Origin: Omphiscola glabra
Taxonomy: Eukaryota > Mollusca > Gastropoda > Lymnaeidae
Reading direction: 5' to 3'
Length of the DNA: 64,000 nt
Assembly: GCA_964017045.1 (NCBI GenBank)
Contig: OZ024802.1
Span: 29,040,793 to 29,104,792 of the forward strand
Shown: piece after piece, positions 1 through 12,200 of the stretch
Layout: the number at the start of each line of letters is the position of its first letter
Numbering within the stretch: the first letter of the stretch is position 1
Program-made: the position numbers and the translations under genes
The notes under the pieces: model-generated
Seen by the model: the letters and a program-made list of their open reading frames with translations, nothing else
Told to the model about the DNA's origin: nothing
Databases searched by the model: none

Positions 1-115
1 AAATAGATACCTGTGCCAAACTCACAACTGAAGTATGAAGTAATTAGACTTATGCATCCATAGATACTTGTGTCAGGCTCACCATTGAAGTAATTAGAGT
101 TATGCACCAATGGAA
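1..115. repeat. imperfect two-copy tandem repeat of about 60 bp
   Basis: Two diverged copies lie side by side, both containing ATAGATAC and GAAGTAATTAGA followed by TTATGCA. They sit in the intron just before the first visible exon of the + strand gene. No function is suggested. Confidence 0.6.
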
Positions 116-171
116 AACAGACAACATTATAAATATTATTTGTTAACATTTTGATCCCTTTCTCCCCGCAG

Positions 172-293
172 CTACTTGATCTGAATGTTAGAATTCACAC
201 AGTCGAGTCCAGCATGTATGACAGTCACATGTATTTAGCTTTTGTTAAAAAAATGGCCAGGGCACAAGAAAGACAGTCAGCAGTAAATGAAAA
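172..293 (+). CDS. exon 1 in window of the + strand gene
   Basis: Begins after a pyrimidine-rich acceptor (TTTCTCCCCGCAG) and ends at AA|GTAAAT in phase 2. Only one of three frames is open. It encodes about 40 residues of helical character, including MYLAFVKKMARAQERQ. Its last codon is completed by the first base of the exon at 2114. Confidence 0.75.
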
Positions 294-3200
294 GTAAATA
301 TTTCACATTTTATCACATTCTGTTATGCTTATTACAGCTGTCATGAAACGTTTCATCATTATCATCATTCAGATCCAGGGGCCAATCGGGCCTGTGGCCA
401 TGGTGAAGAATTTTCACACTCAACACAGCTGTTCTTTGTTTGTATTTAGAATGTTGGAGTAGTCTGGTGTTTTTTGGTAGGTAGTTTAGGTGTTGATCCT
501 TGAGTTCCAGGCAATAGAAGAAATAATGTGTTACTGTCTCATTAGATGTCTGCAGAGCGGGGACATTGATCTTTTTGTTTGCATTGTGATTGTGACCAAA
601 TGTTTGTGAAAGATCTCTGTTTTCTTTTGATCTTCCCCTATTTTTTAGTTTTCATAGTACATTTGTTCTAGGTTGGATTTTCTAACGTTTTTCTGGTAGA
701 TTTTCTGTTTTTTACAGCTTGTTGTATATTTTTGTCCCAGAAATATATTTGCTCCTGCAATCTCTCGGGATACTGAGAAGGAGGCAGCGTCTAATATTGC
801 TTTGGTGATGAGTTGGCAGGCTTCTTCTGTGGTGGGGGATGTCCCTAACTACTTCATCACTTCCTGCTTTATAAAAATCCCAGTTTGCTTTTTTTGAAAA
901 TCCTGTGTGTTCTTGTTTAAAAAATTCTTTTCATTTGGTGTTGTCAGTATCATCAGAATGGGCCTGTCCAGCACCTCCCAGGTATGTATCTGTAGTAAGT
1001 CTGAACAGAGGAGGGTCAGGTCTGGTGGTTGTATAATAAGCTCTGTGGAGAAGAGTGGATGTCGTCCGTTTGTTCTTCATAGTGAATAGGTTTGTAGAGT
1101 TCTTCCATTGCCTCCAGTGTTGTTGTAATTTTGGTATCCCCATTGGGGCAGTTAAAAATCCTGGCAATCACTGTCTTGTGTTGTGTGTTCTCTAGGTGGG
1201 CAAAGTTGCAGTTATTTGTTTGTATGTGTTGAAATCATTGCCTGGGATGTCATTTATTATTAATATGATGATGACCCTACAGTCATAGCAATTGCATATA
1301 TATTAAGTATACTCTGTGACGTATGGGTCCTTATTGTGGTGTGACGTATGGGTCTGTATTGTGGTGTGACGTATGGGTCCGTATTGTGGTGTGTTTTTGG
1401 GTCCATATTGTGGTGTGAAGTATGGGTCTGTATTGTGGTGTGAAGTTTCTTGGAGTAGCACTTTATCTACTTGTTTCAGGTTGTGGGAGATTCCTACATT
1501 TTTGTTTGACATCCCACAGACGTTGATTTGCAGGATATTTATATGAGTGTTTGTGTTCATTCCAGTGGCGTATTTTTCTTCTAAACTGGCCCTGACTACT
1601 GCCAATCAATGTGGATCTTGAAAGATCTGCTTTATGTTAAATTATACTGGACATTTCTTCTATCCGGTTTAAATAAATTGTAGAATAGATCAGAAATTTC
1701 AAAAATAATGATTATTTAATTCTAATTATATCTGAGGCAGGAAATTTTAATGTAAAAATTTACAAATTCGGATTTAATTTACCACCCTACAAGTGCTCTG
1801 TCAGAATGTACAAGTGCTCTGTCAGAATGTACAAGTGCTCTGTCAGAATGTACAAGTGCTCTGTCATAATGTACAAGTGCTCTGTCAGAATGTGCAAGTG
1901 CTATGTCAGAATGTGCAAGTGATCTGTCAGAATGTGCAAGTGCTCTGTCAGAATGTACAAGTGCTCTGTCAGAATGTGCAAGTGCTCTGTCAGAATGTAC
2001 AAGTGCTCTGTCAGAATGTTTGAGTAGACTGCCATTCCGAAACTGTTGTCATTATTGAAAAGGTTAGAATGGTTAGAAATTTTAAATAATTAATTTTCTA
2101 AACTCACCTTCAGACTGATCTCTTGCCTAATTCAATTGGTTAAGAAACAACACGACGTCCTACACAGCCAGGACCTCCTGAATAATGAGCTGAAGGCCAA
2201 ATATGAGCAGTGCTGCTACTTGGTGGAAGAGCGGGGTGTGGCGTGGAACAGTCCTGGCTCTCCCCAGGACGGAAGCAACAAAATGGAGGAGGAGGAGATG
2301 TGCATAAGTGAGATTATTGACATACAGATCCCTAAACTCCAGGTCCAAGGTAAGCGGATGAAAATATTTCATGTCAATTTTGATTTGAGCAGCAAAGCCT
2401 TTTCAAGCAACAATTTTTGGCACAATTGGACTGATAACATTTTGTACAAATAAAATATGGTAGATGTGCATCTGCTTAGAATATGAATTAATATTGATCT
2501 GGGTTTTAATGTACACTAATGGGTTTTAATTTACACTAATTGGTTTTAATGTACACTATTTGGGTTTTAATGTACACTAATGGGTTTTAATGTACGCTAA
2601 TGGGTTTTAATGTACACAAATGGGTTTTAATGTACACTAATGGGTTTTAATGTACACTAATGGGTTTTAATGTACACTAATGGGTTTTAATGTACGCTAA
2701 TGGGTTTTAATGTACACAAATGGGTTTTAATGTACACTAATGGGTTTTAATGTACACTAATGGGTTTTAATGTACACAAATGGGTTTTAATGTACACAAA
2801 TGGGTTTTAATGTACACTAATCATTTCATTTAAGTTTAAGTGCTTCTTTTTTTTTTTTTTTTTGGCAGCTTTGCGACTTGACACACCTTCCAAATTGAAA
2901 GCTGACACGCTCCCACATATCAAGCAACAGCCGCAAAGAGTGATGAAGCCAATGTCTGCAGTTAAACCTGCTGCTAGAGCTCAAACAGTACATGTGAGTA
3001 GTTGGGTTTATGATGTTAGGCATCAGGCAGTACATGTGAGTTGTTGGCTTTATGTTAGGCATCAGGCAGTCCATGTTAGTTGTTGGCTTTATGATGTTAG
3101 GCATCAGGCAGTACATGTGGGTTGTTGGCTTTATGATGTTAGGCATCAGGCAGTACATGTGGGTTGTTGGCTTTATGATGTTAGGCATCAGGCAGTACAT

Positions 3201-6200
3201 GTGGGTTGTTGGCTTTATGATGTTAGGCATCAGGCAGTACATGTGGGTTGTTGGCTTTATGATCTTAGGCATCAGGCAGTACATGTGGGTTGTTGGCTTT
3301 ATGTTAGGCATCAGGCAGTACATGTGGGTTGTTGGCTTTATGATGTTAGGCATCAGGCAGTACATGTGAGTAGTAGGCATCAGGCAGTACATGTGAGTTG
3401 TTGGCTTTATGATGTTAGGCATCAGGCAGTACATGTGATTTGTTGGCTTTATGATGTTAGGCATCAGGCAGTACATGTGAGTTGTTGGCTTTATGATGTT
3501 AGGCATCAGGCAGTACATGTGGGTTGTTGGCTTTATGATGTTAGGCATCAGGCAGTACATGTGGGTTGTTGGCTTTATGATGTTAGGCATCAGGCAGTAC
3601 ATGTGGGTTGTTGGCTTTATGATGTTAGGCATCAGGCAGTACATGTGAGTAGTTGGCTTTATGATGTTAGGCATCAGGCAGTACATGTGAGTTGTTGGCT
3701 TTATGATGTTAGGCATCAGGCAGTACATGTGAGTTGTTGGCTTTATGATGTTAGGCATCAGGCAGTACATGTGAGTTGTTGGCTTTATGATGTTAGGCAT
3801 CAGGCAGTACATGTGAGTAGTTGGCTTTATGATGTTAGGCATCAGGCAATACATGTGAGTAGTTGGCATCAGGCAGTACATGTGAGTTGTTGGCTTTATG
3901 ATGTTAGGCATCAGGCAATACATGTGAGTAGTTGGCATCAGGCAGTACATGTGAGCTGTTGGCTTTATGATGTTAGGCATCAGGCAGTACATGTGAGTAG
4001 TTGGCTTTATGATGTTAGGCATCAGGCAGTACATGTGGGTTGTTGGCTTTATGATGTTAGGAATCAGGCAGTACATGTGATTAGTTGGCATCAGGCAGTA
4101 CATGTGAGTTGTTGGCTTTATGATGTTAGGCATCAGGCAGTACATGTGAGTAGTTGGCTTTATTGTTTTAGGCATCAGGCAGTACATGTGAGTTGTTGGC
4201 TTTATGATGTTAGGCATCAGGCAGTACATGTGAGTTGTTGGCTTTATGATGTTAGGCATCAGGCAGTACATGTGAGTTGTTGGCTTTATGATGTTAGGCA
4301 TCAGGCAGTACATGTGAGTTGTTGGCATCATGCAGTACATGTGAGTTGTTGGCATCATGCAGTCCATGTGAGTTGTTGGCATCAGGCAGTACATGTGAGT
4401 TGTTGGCTTTATGATGTTGGGCATCAGGCAGTACATGTGAGCTGTTCGCTTTATGATGTTGGGCATCAGACTGTACATGTGAGTTGTTGGCATCAGGCAG
4501 TACATGTGAGTTGTTGGCATCAGGCAGAACATGTGAGTTGTTGGCATCAGGCAGTACATGTGAGTTGTTGGCATCAGGCAGTATATGTGAGTTTTTGGCT
4601 TAATGATGTTAGGCATCAGGCAGTACATGTGGAAAGTTACTGTGTACAAATAGTATATCTTATACACCAGGTTTCAATCTAAATATTAGCAAAATTGTCA
4701 AATTGTCCACCTTGGAGCCCCACTTTGAGAAACACTTTTATAGTAGTAGACTTGAGCCCAGTCTAAGAAACACTTTTATAGTGGTTGACTTGAGTCCAGT
4801 CCAAGAAACACTTTTATAGTGGTAGACTTGAGCCCAGTCTAAGAAACACTTTTATAGTGGTAGACTTGAGCCCGGTCTAAGAAACACTTTTATAGTGGAA
4901 GACTTGAGTCCAGTCTAAGAAACACTTTTATAGTGGTAGACTTGAGCCCAGTCTAAGAAACACTTTTATAGTGGTAGACTTGAGTCCAGTCTAAGAAACA
5001 CTATTATAGTGGTAGACTTGAGTCCAGTCCAAGAAACACTTTTATAGTGGTAGACTTGAGTCCAGTCCAAGAAACACTTTTATAGTGGTAGACTTGAGTC
5101 CAGTCTAAGAAACACTTTTATAGTGGTAGACTTGAGTCCAGTCCAAGAAACACTTTTATAGTGGTAGACTTGAGCCCAGTCCAAGAAACACTTTTATAGT
5201 GGTAGACTTGAGCCCAGTCCAAGAAACACTTTTATAGTGGTAGACTTGAGTCCAGTCTAAGAAACACTTTTATAGTGGTAGACTTGAGTCCAGTCTAAGA
5301 AACACTTTTATAGTGGTAGACTTGAGTCCAGTCCAAGAAACACTTTTATAGTGGTAGACTTGAGCCCAGTCTAAGAAACACTTTTAAAGTGGTAGACTTG
5401 AGCCCGTTCTAAGAAACACTTTTATAGTGGTAGACTTGAGCCCGGTCTAAGAAACACTTTTATATTGGTAGACTTGAGCCCGGTCTAAGAAACACTTTTA
5501 TAGTGGTAGGCTTGATTATACATGAATTATAGTTTTCTCAGTGGACTAATTCCTGCTAAAAGGACTTTCACTCCATTCAAATACACTGCAAGGTCATTTA
5601 ACCTAAAGCTCTCGACATCTCTCTGATGGTTCTCTCTCGATCTTTCTATAAGTCACAGTATATATACCCACTCATTTTAACTCATTTTAAAACAAACAGC
5701 TGTCAGCCAATGGACACACATGTCCTTGGGACATTGAGTGAAATTTCATGTCCCAAGGACATGTGTGTCCAATGCTTAATAAACAGGTTAAGTATGCTGT
5801 TTAAATTACATGAGTGAAATTTCATGTCCCAAGGAAATGTGTGTCCAATGCTTAATAAACAGGTTAAGTAAGCTGTTTAAATTACATGAGTGAAATTTCT
5901 GTAATTTAAGCAGCTCACTTACCCTATTTCTTAAGCACACGTCCTTTAGACATATTTTTATTCTGTTTAATTACAGCAGCTCACTTGACGTATTGATTAA
6001 TAAAACATTCACTCATGATGCCATGTGACTATGACAATATTCCACCTGCCATGTGACTATGACAATATTCCACCTGCCATGTGACTATGACAATATTCCA
6101 CCTGCCATGTGACTATGACAATATTCCACCTGCCATGTGACTATGACAATATTCCACCTGCCATGTGACTATGACAATATTCCACCTGCCATGTGACTAT

Positions 6201-9200
6201 GACAATATTCCACCTGCCATGTGACTATGACAATATTCCACCTGCCATGTGACTATGACAATATTCCACCTGCCATGTGACTATGACAATATTCCACCTG
6301 CCATGTGACTATGACAATATTCCACCTGCCATGTGACTATGACAATATTCGACCGTGAAGAAAAACAATTTCCCCAAATTTTTCTCATTAAAAACAAACT
6401 TTGTTAACAGCTTGTTATTTTATCAAGTTTATAAATGTCAAATGTACAAACTGAACACTGACAACTGAACACTGACAAATGAACACTGACAACTGAACAC
6501 TGAGAACTGAACACTGAGAACATCTTATTCTCTATTTTATGACAGGGCTTAGGAAGTGGTGACCGGAATACAAAAACATCAGCCAACTGTAACCCCCACC
6601 AAGAGGAGCCCGCATTATGTCCCTTGACTGCTGCCGAGTTCACAAACGCCGAAGGAGAAGTAGCTAAGCTGAAGAAAAACTTTGACGTAAACTCTCTGGA
6701 GATTCTCAACAATGCGTCCTCGGACAGATGTCAAAAACGTCAAGGTCAGGTTTCGGTCAAGGATACAGACAGCCCCCTTGAGACGTTGTCTGCCTCTGGC
6801 ATGAGCTTTGGAGATAGTCTGCTGGTCCCTTCAGAGTCGATGAGCGGGGAGAAAGTTAACCAGTCCAAGAGTTCAGGCGTTGCTAAGACCGCGGGCCCCA
6901 GTTCCAGCCTACCCAACATTGGAGCTGTCCCTTTGGCCAAGCTCTGCCTTTTTGGGAGGCTGGACGGCAAGCCTGTGCCAGAGACCCCATCTCAGACGTC
7001 GAGCACTGACAATTTAAACGACACATTCCAAGTGCTCAAGCCTGCACTGCTCAACACACCTTGTATCGACAGCTCTCAGAAGAACAGACTGGAAAGTCAG
7101 AAAGTGCTGAGACCGCTCCCTCTTCCCCACCAGCGACCACCTTACGAGCTGAACAAACCAAAATTTCAACCCAACGAAAAATTGGCCCTTGCTCAAAAGC
7201 CAGACTTACAAACTGAAGACGTGGGGAATAAACTACAAGGGGTCAAGGACAACAAAATGGAGGGAAGTTCTGCTCTAAGCCCCGTGTCTAGGCTCCCTAT
7301 CAAATCCTGTGGCTCCACCTACTCCTCGATCCCATGGACTCCCAGGGGGAATGAAAGAGATGACAAGTCCAAGAGAGTTTCAATGGAGATCAACACCAGG
7401 CAGGGTCAGAATAAACCCAAAAGTGCTTTCTCAGGACAGGTGACCAACAGGACTGGATGCATATCTCCACTGAATGCCACCAGGCAGTCCCCGACAACAT
7501 CCAGCCTCAACAACATCAACACCTTAAAGTCATCTTTCTTAGACCCACCCAGTGTTAGAGAAAAGTCCAGGCCCTTGACGTCTGCATGCTGCATCAATGC
7601 CAACAACATCCACTCCCTGAGCACTAGTAAGTCAATAATTGTGTTCAATTCCCTGAGAACTAGTAAGTCAATAATTGTGTTCAATTCCCTGAGAACTAGT
7701 AAGTCAATAATTGTGTTCAATTCCCTGAGCACTAGTAAGTCAATAATTGTGTTCAATTCCCTGAGAACTAGTAAGTCAATAATTGTGTTGAATTCCCTGA
7801 GAACTAGTAAGTCAATAATTGTATTCAATTCCCTGAGAACTAGTAAGTCAATAATTGTGTTCAATTCCCTGAGAACTAGTAAGTCAATAATTGTGTTCAA
7901 TTCCCTGAGAACTAGTAAGTCAATAATTGTGTTCAATTCCCTGAGAACTAGTAAGTCAATAATTGTGTTTAATTCCCTGAGCACTAGTAAGTCAATAATT
8001 GTGTTCAATTCCCTGAGAACTAGTAAGTCAATAATTGTGTTCAATTCCCTGAGAACTAGTAAGTAAATAATTGTGTTCAATTCCCTGAGCACTAGAAAGT
8101 CAATAATTGTGTTCAATTCCCTGAGAACTAGTAAGTCAATAATTGTGTTCAATTCCCTGAGAACTAGTAAGTCAATAATTGTGTTCAATTCCCCGAGAAC
8201 TAGTAAGTCAATAATTGTGTTCAATTCCCTGAGAACTAGTAAGTCAATAATTGTATTCAATTCCCTGAGCACTAGTAAGTCAATAATAGTGTTCAATTCC
8301 CTGAGAACTAGTAAGTCAATAATTGTGTTCAATTCCCTGAGAACTAGTAAGTCAATAATTGTGTTCAATTCCCTGAGCACTAGTAAGTCAATAATTGTGT
8401 TCAATTCCCTGAGAACTAGTAAGTCAATAATTGTGTTCAAATCCCTGAGCACTAGTAAGTCAATAATTGTGTTCAATTCCCTGAGCACTAGTAAGTCAAT
8501 AATTGTGTTCAATTCCCTGAGAACTAGTAAGTCAATAATTGTGTTCAATTCCCTGAGAACTAGTAAGTCAATAATTGGGTTCAATTCCCTGAGCACTAGT
8601 AAGTCAATAATTGTGTTCAATTCCCTGAGCACTAGTAAGTCAATAATTGTATTCAATTTTGTTGCTTCTGATATTTTCCGAATCAAATGTTAAGCAAATT
8701 GTTATGAATATGAACAACTAATAGTTTCAATGTTGGCCTTTTATACAATGTCATTGTTGAATTGTTGCACTTTTAGATCACACATTTGTTTGCTAAGTAA
8801 TAAATACTTGATATCAGAAACTTTCTCCAAACATGTCGCCGATGAAGCTCTTAAAATCACCCAATGTTTTATCCAGGTCCCAAAACATATGCTGATGTTG
8901 TGAAGTCCCCTGTGGTCAGCAAAAAAGCAAACATGGGTTTATTGTCCACTCTGCCTACAACACCTGTTTTAAACAACTGGTAAGTCAAGATGACTTTGAA
9001 TCAATTATAGAAGAAATTGTTACAAAATAACAATCATTTTCATTGTAACACTCTGTCACTGTCAGCATTGAATGGTGATTAATGATTTTCAGATTTTATT
9101 GCTCTACATCAGTAATCATGTGTCTTGCACAGCATACAATGAAGTCACGTCATCAGTAATCATGTGTCTTGCACAGCATACAATGAAGTCACGTCATCAG

Positions 9201-12200
9201 TAATTATGTGTCTTGCACAGCATACAATGAAGTCACATCATCAGTAACCATATGTCTTGCACAGCATACAATGAAGTCACTACCTCAGTAATCATGTGTC
9301 TTGCACAGCATACAATGAAGTCACTACCTCAGTAACCATGTGTCTTGCACAGCATACAATGAAGTCACTATCTCAGTAACCATGTGTCTTGCACAGCATA
9401 CAATGAAGTCACTACCTCTGTAACCATGTGTCTTGCACAGCATACAATGAAGTCACTACTTCAGTAACCATGTGTCTTGCACAGCTTACAATGAAGTCAC
9501 TACCTCAGTAACCATGTGTTTCAAAAGGAACAGTTGAGGCAACAACACTTGACACACTATTGCCTCAGGACTTCCAACCCCCCAGTGCATGATACCCTCC
9601 CTAAGTAGCCCTTGCAACCAGGGAAATATCCTCAACACCAGGCACAGAAACATTGCAAATCCCCTCTACATGCATAGGAACCAGAATGATCAATAAATTG
9701 ATCGTGTGCCCTTAATATATAGAAGAAGAAGTCAGGCAACAATGAAATCACTACCTCAGTAACCATCTGTCTGATGGAATGTATACAATCAGCCCACAAT
9801 TTAAACACTACCTCAGTAACCATCTGTCTAATGGAATGTATACAATTAGCCCACAATTTAAACACTACCTCAGTAACCATGTATCTTAAGTCAGCCAACA
9901 ATGAAATCACTACCTCAGTAATCATCTGTCTGAAGGAATGTATACAATCAGCCCACAATTTAGAACATTCCCAGTACTTTAAGTACTTTAACAATTAAAA
10001 TACATTTTTAATTTCTGTTGATAGTAAACAATCTTTCATTTTTTTGTTGAAGTAGCAATCAATCCACCAGTACTATATTGCCTTAATTCCTCCTGCATTG
10101 CATTATCTTATTTTAGGGTTGGTGAGCCCATGGAAGGCGCCATGAAGACACCAGATTTCAACCCTTTTGTTGAGAATATCATTACATCAATTAAATTCAA
10201 CCACCCACCAGTGCAGGAGGTGCTGTCATCCAGTAAGTTTTGTACTTGCACCCGTGATCAAATTTGACTCTCATTTATTTTCTGTTAACCCTTTCAACCC
10301 TGTAACTATTTTATTCAGAACCCACTAGTTAAGTTTCAAACAACCAGTCCCAACCACTGTTTGAGTGTTGCTATACCAAAGTAAAACTCTCGCTGGTATA
10401 AAGAAACCAAGGCCAATGCATTGTTTCGTCATATTGATAGGGCAAGGAGCTATCATTATATTTTTAGAAACTTACTTTTCTGACAAAGGTGAAAGTGTGA
10501 GGTCAAGCACTTCATCATAATTTCACATTTACTCAAACAATGCAAAGGCAAACAGCACAATATTGCACATAAGTAACCATTTATGATGACAATTAACGTG
10601 ATGTCATATAATTATGCCACCAAGTTTCATAATATTTTTATTCTGAACCAATTGTTGCAAATTTCTAAATGCTGTTTTTTTGGCAAAAATTTTGGTGTGG
10701 AAAGAGTTTTCATTTTTTTGTGTACACTTTTAATATTAATAATATTATTCATTTTGTTTTTTTTCTAAATACACATGGTTCTGATGTTGAATTAAAAAAA
10801 ATATTTCTTGAAGAAATTTTACATCTTGGAAAAATTTCTCACATTGCCACAATCTTTGTCATACATTTCAGAGCCTGGAGGTGATGCCTTGGAGTTACGG
10901 CAGCCTTTAAGAGTTCTTTGTACAAATACACTTCCACCATTTCTACAAAAGCCTGTAATGTAAGACCCGAGTTAAGCTTGTATAATTTATCTTAATACAA
11001 AATTTATTGCACAATTTTAAAAGATTAAGCTAATGAATTTTTTAATGTAATTCTCTCAAAAAAGAAGAGTATCCACTCTAAAAATGCTTTTGTTGAACCG
11101 TTTTCATTCCAGTTCCCAAAGCCAAACTTCTTCATGTAACAGCAGTACCTCAGAATCGACAAGTTTTAAGACACATTTGAAAGATCGGGCCAACAGCTGG
11201 AAGCAGAGAAGACAAAACAGAGCAATGTCATCTAACCCCTACAGCACACACAACAGGAAAAACAGGGCTGTCTCCTCCCTGGAGTTGCCAAAGGAAACTG
11301 ACAAGCCTGATGTTTCTGAAAGTAAATGCCCTAATGGAGTTATTACTTATTTACTTGTGCACTTAGTCATTTATTTGGCTGTCTGAAATACACTTAATAA
11401 GATAAAGAATTTAAATTTATGAATATTAGTTTACTTAGCCCTAGAACTGTCAAAACGAAAGGTCATCGGGAAATCACTCTATATAAATTTCCGTTACTAT
11501 CTGTGGGTTAACTTGCTTTTATTAGGGATTATTTTGATTAATCGGGAGTGAAATTTTCTCAAATTTGTTGATCGTCATAATGTTTGATGCTGGAGAGGGT
11601 CCTTTAGATTGCAAAATTAACACATAATTTCTTTATTGTAATTTTTTCAAATGGATTAAAATGAAAGCAATAATTTCAGAGATATTCCATGTGCTAGTAA
11701 TGACTGTATTAGCTCTACCAGTCGTATTGTTACAAATAAATTCGTTTGGGAAAAGGTAGAAATCGAACAGAAAAGAACAAAGATTGGTTCCCAAAGACTT
11801 TTATGTTTGTGTATATTCTGGAGTATTAATTAATAAAAAATGGATTTAATAACTTTAATTGAAAAGGAATTTTTGAAATAATTTCAATCAGCTGTCCGAA
11901 CATTTTGGCACCCATCCAGTCAGCCACCCACGAACAAAAGCTTAGTTAATATAAAGGATTTAAAAACAAATTCTTTTCATACCATAAGATGCCTTGTCCA
12001 ATATACTGTCAGAAAATGTCTACTTGTAAGGGTCACTGAATGAATTTAGTCTGTGATTTTGTCATTTTTGACAAGCTTGTGAAAATGCTAAAAATGGCCT
12101 TACGCTACAGAAAAATGATCTTGACAGTTATAGGGTTAAGACTTTTTACCACATGAGATTTTATTTCACCTGGCTAAAAATTCTTTTAAATTAAGTTGTG

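Noticed and set aside
2826..4667. 613-codon minus-strand frame through the 42-bp array
   Set aside because: Both strands are open because the unit length is a multiple of three and lacks stops. There are no splice sites or family features on the minus strand.
7406..8686. 426-codon minus-strand frame through the 36-bp array
   Set aside because: It is the shadow of exon 4 and its array; the leucine-rich look (IIDLLVLRELNT) comes from the repeat unit, not an LRR protein.
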